Part shown: positions 59,001 to 64,000 of the stretch, piece by piece
Layout: each line of letters begins with the position of its first letter
How positions within the stretch are numbered: the stretch's first letter is position 1
From: Cladopsammia gracilis
Taxonomy: Eukaryota > Cnidaria > Anthozoa > Scleractinia > Dendrophylliidae
NCBI GenBank assembly: GCA_022457155.1
Contig: JAJGOT010000132.1
Location: 384,501 to 448,500 of the forward strand
DNA: 64,000 nucleotides
Direction: 5' to 3'
Made by a program: the position numbers and the translations under genes
The notes under the pieces: generated by a model
What the model was told of the DNA's origin: nothing
What the model saw: the letters and a program-made list of their open reading frames with translations, nothing else
The model's database searches: none

Positions 59001-61890
59001 TGGGTAGTAATTGTTCAGGATTCTTAGTGCAACAAATGGTGACTTTAATATTTTTGTACAGTACTGTTTTACGAAATCTGGTCTTTCGCTATTCTATTTG
59101 GAATCTTCCCAACAAAATAAACAACCAACAGTTTGACAAGTGAGCCGTTATTTGAATGACACCAGCGCCCTCGTGTAAATTGCCAGGTAAGCGACTGGTT
59201 CGTAGATGCAAGCTGCTTATTTCTACTCGTTTTCTACCTCTGAAAAAAAAAATTGTCAGCCGTTTTATCTACCGTACCTGACAACTTTAGTATAGCTTTT
59301 TTCAGTAGATGTTTTCCCTCAGAACTATAAAATCCCAAAACTTTCGACAGGAGCCGGGAAGCAATGGACACTTCGTCGAAGACATGGCACATGTGTTGTA
59401 TGCTAATCAGTCTAGTCAACTTGTTTTTCTCGTATGCTAATTTGATCTTTGCACAAAAGCGCAATTGTTTTAATTCCGAAGGGACACGCTTTTGAAAGAA
59501 TGTTTTTGAAGCCGTTCAAAAAACTCGCAGCACGTGTATTATCAGGTGTAAAAACTCTCGGCTTCGCCTCGAGTTTTTAAACCTGATAATACACTACTGC
59601 TCGTTTTTTAAACTTTACATCATGAATTCATGTAACACTTAAAACAAAGCAGTGAAGTGTTTATGAATTCATTATGTACTGAAATTTACAATTGCATGGC
59701 CATTCGAGACAATGGAGACGCATAATGAGAGCAACAAACCACTATCATGAAAATCAGCGCAATATTTTCCTACGTTGAGGCTGAAAATTGACAGCCTTAG
59801 GACGTTTCAATGAATTTGAAACTTGGCAGTTGTATTGAATATTCATGTCGACTAAGTTTTAACAAAATTAATCTACCGCTTTTAAATTCGTGACCATTTT
59901 AATAAGTGTTGGGTCAATTTTTTATAAAAACGCGAAATAACACTCCAGACCAGTTCATATTCAAGCCAATGTTTATAAAATTCATACGGACGATTTCGCA
60001 GAGATTTTCACTCAAGGTATTTGGATGGTATAAAATTCATTTCTGACCACAACATTATTTCATCAAGCCTTGTAGAAATAATTTTTTATAACATTTCAAA
60101 ACGTTTCCATAGAAATTTGTAAAATTTTGTAGCCCTTAAGACAAGTATGAGGTCGAACATGCAGAGAGCGTTTTCCAAAATTATCTCTTGGTGACAAGAA
60201 ATCCGGTCTTAAGTAAAATGGGAGATGACGTCATTACGTTGCTATGGCAACTCCGATTTCCATAAAACGTACCCCATCTGAAACTTTAACTATTCAACTT
60301 TTAAACGTATATAGAGTTGATTAAGCGAAAAAACAATTTTGGGGTTAGGTATACTTTAAATTTAAGGTGGCTCCATATAGATTTTTGGCGCGCGAGGCAT
60401 TGGCACGAAAATGGGACGAGCGCGCGTTTGCTTATTTTGATGACGTCACGAAAATAGAGGTTTTTACGGCAGCTAAAACGTTTGTTGCGCGCATTCCACA
60501 AGATAATTTTTTTATAAAAACTGAAAAATTGATAGGATTCTCTTGGTTCGCGATCACGAAAAAGACAATTTTTGCACATACACAAACTTAAAAAAAGAAA
60601 AAAAACGAAAAGTGAAGTAAATTGCCGAAAATTATGTACCTTTTTTGTTATGGCTTTGTCAGATTAGACTTACTGAATGTTTCTTCTGTTTCACCAAAAA
60701 TCGTGAATATTTATCGTGTAAAAACCGAGAAAATCCGTTGAGAGGTCTTCTAGCCTTGAACAACAAGCCCAACGACTCAACCATTGGGTTCCATGGTAAC
60801 GAGACAAGACTGCCAAATTAGAGTTCTCCGTAAACGAGAAAGCCAAAGCCATATGTATGTGTATATTATACCAAGTATCGCGAAACAAAACTCTCGAAAG
60901 ACAGCAATAAGATCGTGTTTCTTTTTTTTTTTTTTTTGGGGGGGGGGGGGGGGGGGAGGAGAGACTGGCCAATAACTATATGGAGCCACCTTAAAGCTTT
61001 TCTTATCAAGTGAAATTTTTTACTTTCCGTGGCAGTCGATTGAAAAGGGAGGGAGGGGTACCCAAGCGCGCCAGGCTATGGGTTCCATCGAGCGCGTTCG
61101 AATCCCACTTTTACATGCTACACGCCACGCAGACTAGCCATTGTTATACTGGAAACGCTTAGAAAATATATATTTCGAGTGTCTTTATTTACTTCTTCAA
61201 TTTTGCAAATGATGTGTTTTGTTCAGTTGCCTGCTATCATTATCTGTTAAATCTTTTCTTATCATGAATGCTTAAGCAATGAATTGGGTACGCAACACAG
61301 AAAGCTTTCTATCCCTTATGAAGAAAATCTCTGTTTTTAATTGGATATTTTACATACCACATGATGGCTGGAATCGATATGTAGAACCGATATGCCTGAC
61401 CGGGCACTTTAAAGTTAAAGTGCGCTATATAAATAATAAATTATTATTATTATTTTCTTATTATTTATAGTATATATTTCTCTTTTAGAAAGATTCAGAG
61501 CTAAGCCAGTGATCCTTGAGGTGGAAAATGTTACCACTTTTGTAGGCGGAAACGCGACTTTGTTGTGCCAGGCATTCAGTGACTCCATGCCTCATTTTGA
61601 GTGGCTGCGATGGTTTACATTATATTCCAACAGCACTGGTAATGGTACCGAAATACAAAAGCTGCACTTCGAAGTCATAAAACAGAACAAACAAAACGAT
61701 TTTGTTACGGGAAGATTTATAATTTCTGACATTCAGACACCAATACGTAACGGCAAGGCCCAATTCAGTGGAGTTACGTTGACTTTGGTCAATGTCACCA
61801 AGAAAGACGAAGGAAGGTACACTTGCAATGTGGCAAATGCACTCGGTCACGAAATGAAGCAGGCTTACATAATCGTTCAAGAAGAGACTG
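46451..61890 (+). CDS. Gene C: FGF-receptor-like protein, signal peptide plus three Ig domains (3' end beyond the window)
   Basis: Plus-strand exons 46451-46526 (signal peptide), 55319-55615 (Ig1), 55932-55958 (linker), 56259-56546 (Ig2) and 61489-61890 (Ig3), all phase 1 and GT/AG, give 363 codons so far. Cysteine pairs are at 51/104, 161/210 and 256/342. Ig2 (VKWYKDG, TGKYTCNVSN, INHSYKVDV) and Ig3 (LLCQAFSDSMPHFEWLR, NVTKKDEGRYTCNVAN) match the second and third Ig domains of true FGF receptors more closely than gene B does. There are many N-glycosylation sites. No transmembrane or kinase exon is seen from 61891 to 64000, so it may be a kinase receptor or another decoy. Intron 1 (8.8 kb) and intron 4 (4.9 kb) are filled with mobile elements. 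It starts about 3 kb from gene B, divergently. Confidence 0.85.
46640..46792. mobile_element. TAGACTGCTAGC MITE, diverged copy 3
   Basis: AGTCGAGCGGGCGAGC and GCTCGCCCGCTCGACT with GAGAAGGGACAACTGTAGCAGTCT at the right. In intron 1 of gene C. Confidence 0.65.
47088..47272. repeat. 15-bp minisatellite GGATTTGTAAAACAT with inverted end
   Basis: CATATTGTAAATTATGGACTGGACTGG, then GGATTTGTAAAACAT-like units, then the complement TCCAGTCCAGGCCATG..CAATATG. Related arrays at 48863-48985 and (inverted) 53040-53140. Confidence 0.75.
47949..48336. mobile_element. Element with ends GGCTGTGTTTTCACGAG / CTCGTGAAAACACGGCC
   Basis: Inverted ends about 18 bp, about 390 bp apart, with an inner hairpin AAGCCACCTTGTTTGGTGGCTT at 48180. 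Confidence 0.55.
48863..48985. repeat. 15-bp minisatellite, array 2
   Basis: Five to six units of GGATTTGTAAAACAT after GGCATATTGTAAAATTTAGACTGG. Confidence 0.75.
50274..50554. mobile_element. Nested palindromic element with AATAAAAC flanks
   Basis: ACAGGGAGCAGAGGAGCCAAA... and complement, with an inner palindrome around GGGACCCCAAGCGTAATCGG. AATAAAAC is found on both sides (8-bp TSD, hAT-like). Confidence 0.7.
51595..51850 (+). repeat. Dispersed repeat, SINE-like, inside the fold-back element
   Basis: Non-palindromic unit with GGATGGGATGCTAGTCCATC, ATTTATACACCTGGGTGGAG and CTTGTCTAAGGAAACAACAC. I believe such sequence is a widespread invertebrate repeat, but cannot verify that here. Confidence 0.35.
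52345..53039. other. No feature recognised
   Basis: Gene C intron 1; A-rich, many short broken frames. Confidence 0.35.
53040..53290. repeat. Inverted 15-bp minisatellite and fold-back arm
   Basis: ATCCATGTTTTACAA units to 53135, then CTGAAGAAGGCTGGATTGGCC and AGGTCTTTGCTTCTATACTATATTT (arm of the 10685 element). Confidence 0.6.
53338..53660. mobile_element. G/C-ended repeat, related to 12929-13030
   Basis: GGCGGGGGGACTGTCATAAT...GATGGGGGTGCTCGTCGTACC at the left and GACGAGCACCCCCGTCATTTTTATATGGGAGTC-C tract at the right are inverted. Confidence 0.6.
54429..54591. repeat. Fold-back, 78-bp arms, 11-bp loop
   Basis: ATAGCCATTTTCGCGGTTAACC...TTTCGGGCAG pairs with CTGCCCGAAA...GGTTAACCGCGAAAAGGGCTAT. 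Confidence 0.85.
54592..55318. other. End of gene C intron 1, no feature recognised
   Basis: Leads to the Ig1 acceptor; an inverted pair CGTGTCGATTTAACGC / GCGTTAAATCGACCG is at 55170-55250. Confidence 0.4.
55319..55615 (+). CDS. Gene C exon 2: Ig domain 1
   Basis: A 297-nt exon after a strong pyrimidine tract (TTCTGTTTTCTTTTCCAG) and before GAAA|GTAAGT. The Ig domain has Cys51 (IKLIC), Trp66 (VYWQKD) and DAGFYTC ending at Cys104, plus an extra Cys110 (NECGG). Frame and phase agree with the exons on either side. Confidence 0.92.
55932..55958 (+). CDS. Gene C exon 3: 9-codon linker exon
   Basis: A 27-nt micro-exon (TGACTCATAG acceptor, GTAAGAT donor) encoding SDPIKNSTP with one N-glycosylation site. 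It is the positional counterpart of the 33-nt linker exon of gene B. Immediately downstream the intron holds a (TAA)n tract and a LINE tail. Confidence 0.72.
55964..56230 (-). mobile_element. LINE 3' tail with (TTA)n in gene C intron 3
   Basis: On the minus strand it ends GTGTGAAATAAAG followed by (TTATTA)n, starting only 6 bp after the linker exon's donor. Confidence 0.5.
56259..56546 (+). CDS. Gene C exon 4: Ig domain 2
   Basis: A 288-nt exon (GTTTTGTTAG acceptor, CACG|GTAAGA donor). Cys161, Trp173 in VKWYKDG and TDTGKYTCNVSN (Cys210), followed by INHSYKVDV, give the signature of FGF-receptor D2, the main ligand and heparin binding domain in that family. Confidence 0.93.
56765..57430. repeat. 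Dispersed repeat copy 2 (see 17020-17480)
   Basis: Longer than copy 1 because of an extra block around 57100-57340. Lies in gene C intron 4. Confidence 0.6.
57475..57751. mobile_element. GGGACGGACCATT MITE, copy 2, with TTA flanks
   Basis: TTA at 57472-57474 and 57752-57754. G-run near the left end and C-run near the right end as in copy 1. Confidence 0.75.
57942..60360. mobile_element. 2.4-kb fold-back element with about 600-bp arms
   Basis: Begins after TTAA 57938-57941 with GGTGGCTCG. Arms about 58045-58720 and 59690-60295 are complementary over long stretches (TCGGAGTTGCCATAGTAACG with CGTTGCTATGGCAACTCCGA; AACATTCTAAGGCTGTCAATTTT with its complement). A further small palindrome sits at 59535-59605. 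The right terminus is unclear. Confidence 0.7.
60366..60990. mobile_element. 625-bp element with TTAA flanks
   Basis: Perfect 15-bp inverted ends GGTGGCTCCATATAG / CTATATGGAGCCACC, each bordered by TTAA (60362-60365 and 60991-60994), the piggyBac-type target. Long T and G tracts near the right end. No transposase. Confidence 0.75.
61057..61118 (+). repeat. tRNA-Leu-like remnant
   Basis: GGTACCCAAGCGCGCCAGGC...GGTTCC...GCGTTCGAATCCCAC resembles a shortened tRNA-Leu with a good B box. Missing arms exclude a working tRNA; probably a SINE head or pseudogene. Confidence 0.35.
61380..61458 (+). mobile_element. Retroelement tail GCGCTATATAAATAATAAATTATTATT
   Basis: A tail of this form (GCGCTATATAAAT plus ATT repeats) is common at 3' ends of LINE and SINE copies. 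It ends 30 bp before the Ig3 acceptor of gene C. Confidence 0.45.
61489..61890 (+). CDS. Gene C exon 5: Ig domain 3
   Basis: A 402-nt exon (ATTTCTCTTTTAG acceptor, ACTG|GTAGGTG donor). It opens with the FGF-receptor D3-like string LLCQAFSDSMPHFEWLR, contains an insert of about 45 residues between strands, and closes NVTKKDEGRYTCNVAN. The acceptor lies just after a retrotransposon tail ending in ATT repeats. Confidence 0.93.
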
Positions 61891-61952
61891 GTAGGTGATA
61901 GCTCATATTTGTAATTCTATTGCTAATTGTGTTGTATTTATAACGCAATTTG

Positions 61953-61957
<5 letters not shown>

Positions 61958-61990
<33 letters not shown>

Positions 61991-62134
61991 ATATATCAAA
62001 CACGAGGAACAGTGTTTCATCAGATTTCCAAACACCGAGAAGTGGATTGGAAAAACGAGGCGCAGCCGAGTTTTTTTAAACCACTTCAAGGTGTTTGGAA
62101 ATCTGATGAAACACTGTTTCGAGTGTTTGATATA
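61958..62134. repeat. (AT)n and fold-back with 45-bp arms
   Basis: AT repeat at 61958-61988, then ATATCAAACACGAGGAACAG...CCAAACACC paired with GGTGTTTGG...GTGTTTGATAT. Confidence 0.75.
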
Positions 62135-62398
62135 GCTTCTCAAACTGATCGTTAAATGCGGAGAAAACGAAGGAATAAAATCGCCAAAATCTATGCAAAT
62201 TAAGAAACGATTTCAAAACCTCCTTCACGGTAGTGATTTCCTTTGTGTTCTCGTCATGAATTATTAATGAGTTTGAGAAATATATTTATACAATGAACTG
62301 AATACTGCGCGCTCTGTGATTGGTCGTTGCCTATGATCTATCAGAGTACAGACGCACGGCTGACGTCATAGAAAATTCTTTGCTTTGTTTTGTCCAAC

Positions 62399-62582
62399 AT
62401 GGCGCACAGTTTTGAAAATGTTTGCGAGATTATTCTGGATTGGGCAAGTGAAAGCCTCGAAAAGTGTTTAGCAGGAGCTGTTTACGAGCAAAAAAAAAGA
62501 AGAAACCAAGACGAAAAGTATTCTTGGCGACTTGAAAAATACCTAAACTGGAACAAATCTTCGAACAGTCGAGCGCTACGAG
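62399..62582 (+). CDS. Unrecognised short exon-like frame (61 codons)
   Basis: ATG in AACATGG context, preceded by a CCAAT-type box (GTGATTGGTCG) at about 62319 and by TGACGTCA at 62361. The frame MAHSFENVCEIILDWASESLE...SRAL is amphipathic, charged and intact. It ends CGAG|GCAAGT, a textbook GC-type donor, again phase 1. I do not recognise the protein. It lies in the presumed intron after gene C's Ig3, next to a fold-back repeat, so it may be a transposon-borne promoter and exon or chance. Confidence 0.25.
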
Positions 62583-62636
62583 GCAAGTTCGTAATTTTAC
62601 TCGTTTTACTTTTTTGTTCATTGTATAAAACAAATA

Positions 62637-62812
62637 GATTCCATTTGGCCGTGTGTCTGTTAAGTTATAGATCACAGAAGACGTCAAAATGTGGTAAGAA
62701 CATCAGTGACACACTCGCCTGCTGCTCGTGTGCCACTTCTTTGTTCTTACCACATTTTGACGTCATCTTTGATCTATAACTGAACAGACACACGGCCAAA
62801 TGGAATCTATTT
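62637..62812. mobile_element. Fold-back, about 65-bp arms
   Basis: TAGATTCCATTTGGCCGTGTG...ATGTGGTAAGAAC pairs with GTTCTTACCACAT...CACACGGCCAAATGGAATCTA. Confidence 0.85.
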
Positions 62813-62814
62813 GT

Positions 62815-62816
<2 letters not shown>

Positions 62817-62884
<68 letters not shown>
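62817..62884. repeat. (AT)n microsatellite
   Basis: About 66 bases of alternating TA. Confidence 0.95.
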
Positions 62885-62886
<2 letters not shown>

Positions 62887-62959
62887 CAGTTATTCTTCGA
62901 GGACGCGCCGCATAAGAGCTGATGTATACAGCTCGATGTAAACAGCCGTTCAAACAATT

Positions 62960-63660
62960 CGTCATCGTTTTTCCATTTTGGTCATTTTAGCGGAGCCCGC
63001 GGGCCGAAGGCCTGGCGGAGCACCATACTCATACAACCAATGCCCGTCATTTTTCATAGTCATGGCTAGCGGAATGTTTCGCGGGCGCGTTGGGTGCCCG
63101 CCGCCGTACACCGTACGCCGTACGCGTTGGGCTGGCTCGCTGGCGCGTATGACGTCGCAGACATGCGCGTGTGACGCCACAAAACATACGGGATCTTTGA
63201 GGCTTTGTTTATCGCGTGGCTACACAGCCGTCAGCTCGGTAAACTTTAGCCGTTGCAGGATTTTTTGCTGTTTTTAGCGGAGAATTAAAGTCGTTATTAC
63301 CCAACATTTTTTCTGCGGTTTGCTACTCAAGACAGGATACTAATTAAGGGATACTCAGAAGCCGCTTTAGTGAAAAAAAAGAGCTTTCAGGGATAAAATC
63401 TTGCTTCGAGGAACTATATACGTTTTTAGCAATGCGAAGAGATGGGTCGGTTTCACGGATTTCAGCACCAAAGCAGAGATTTAAAGAATTTCCAAGTACA
63501 GTAGTTGCCGGAGGGACTTAAAGGTAAAACAAATTACATTTTTCGATGGGAATTTATCTTGATATCAGTCTGTGATTGACTTTTTGTCTGTGTTCTCGTT
63601 AGTTTTAGAGAATTGTTTATAAACGTGTAGCTTAAATTCAGTTGTATTAATTTCTTGAAT
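62960..63660. repeat. Dispersed repeat copy 2 (see 36395-36900)
   Basis: Same blocks as copy 1 plus AAATTACATTTTTCGATGGG...TTTTAGAGAA, which is also found at 43010-43135, so the full unit is at least 700 bp. Confidence 0.6.
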
Positions 63661-64000
63661 TTCATCGAAGACACGGCTCGGCCTCGATGCGCTATAAATG
63701 GTACGCGTTTTGCTTTTAAACATAAACTAATGGAGATTTGAATAAAATTTTTCGAAAGAAGATTGTGTTGTCCATTTTTATGTGTTTGTTCATTCATTAC
63801 CGCATAGATTGAAAAGCGATTTTATGTAAACAAAACAAAACTTAGATTTTATACTCACGTCGCCTTATGCAAATATATGTTTGTGCATTTTTGCATTTCC
63901 AAATCAGTTTCTCGGGCATTTTTTGACAAGCAACAACTGTATTTTATTCGGAAAATAGTCGTAATAGTTATTGTAGACGGAGAAAAAGTTGTTTTTGTGA
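63661..64000. other. No feature recognised
   Basis: AT-rich; the open frame here shows no protein-like composition. Confidence 0.35.

Noticed and set aside
61895..62155. Frames on both strands
   Set aside because: Produced by the fold-back and AT repeat after the gene C Ig3 exon.
61891..64000. Transmembrane or kinase exon of gene C
   Set aside because: No hydrophobic helix followed by basic residues with proper acceptor found; it must lie beyond the edge.

Overview
The window looks like nuclear DNA of a cnidarian, most likely a stony coral or a close hexacorallian relative. This is an inference: it rests on intron-split FGF-receptor-type immunoglobulin (Ig) genes, non-LTR retrotransposon remnants, tRNA-derived SINE heads, an internal CCCTAA tract and a very dense load of short palindromic (MITE-like) DNA transposons. 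No database search was possible. There is no bacterial-type gene organisation, no CRISPR array and no rRNA. Nearly every continuous open frame is either an exon of the genes below or a by-product of repeats.

Three genes of one family are present, and every coding exon junction seen is phase 1. Gene A (minus strand) has a signal-peptide exon at 6930-7020 and one Ig exon at 1931-2200, then runs off the left edge. Gene B (minus strand, about 43.7 kb down to 30.7 kb) appears complete: signal peptide, Ig1, an 11-codon linker exon, Ig2, Ig3, and a last exon with one transmembrane helix, a 36-residue tail and a stop codon. It has 418 codons and no kinase domain, so it looks like a kinase-less (FGFRL1-like) FGF receptor. 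Gene C (plus strand, from 46451) has a signal peptide, Ig1, a 9-codon linker exon, Ig2 and Ig3, and runs off the right edge before any membrane or kinase exon. B and C are divergent (head to head). A and B are tandem and share a segmental duplication (about 1831-4737 and 38248-40493) that includes the Ig1 exon.

The rest is introns and intergenic DNA built from mobile elements. Several can be delimited to the base from target-site duplications (TSDs): a 577-bp element with an 8-bp TSD and a naturally empty site in the duplicated copy; a group of small palindromic elements with 9-bp TSDs; two elements flanked by TTA and one flanked by TTAA; a 664-bp element with G/C homopolymers at its ends and a repeated 10-bp flank; and an element carrying a tRNA-like SINE head inside its inverted repeats, itself invaded by another element at a TA. 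Larger fold-back elements occupy 49769-52344 and about 57942-60360. A 57-bp minisatellite at 23.2-24.4 kb is split by a copy of the SINE-bearing element.

Functionally, the genes would encode secreted or membrane FGF-binding proteins. Gene B lacks any catalytic domain and would act as a decoy, scavenger or adhesion-type receptor. Whether C (and A) carry a kinase cannot be seen from this window.
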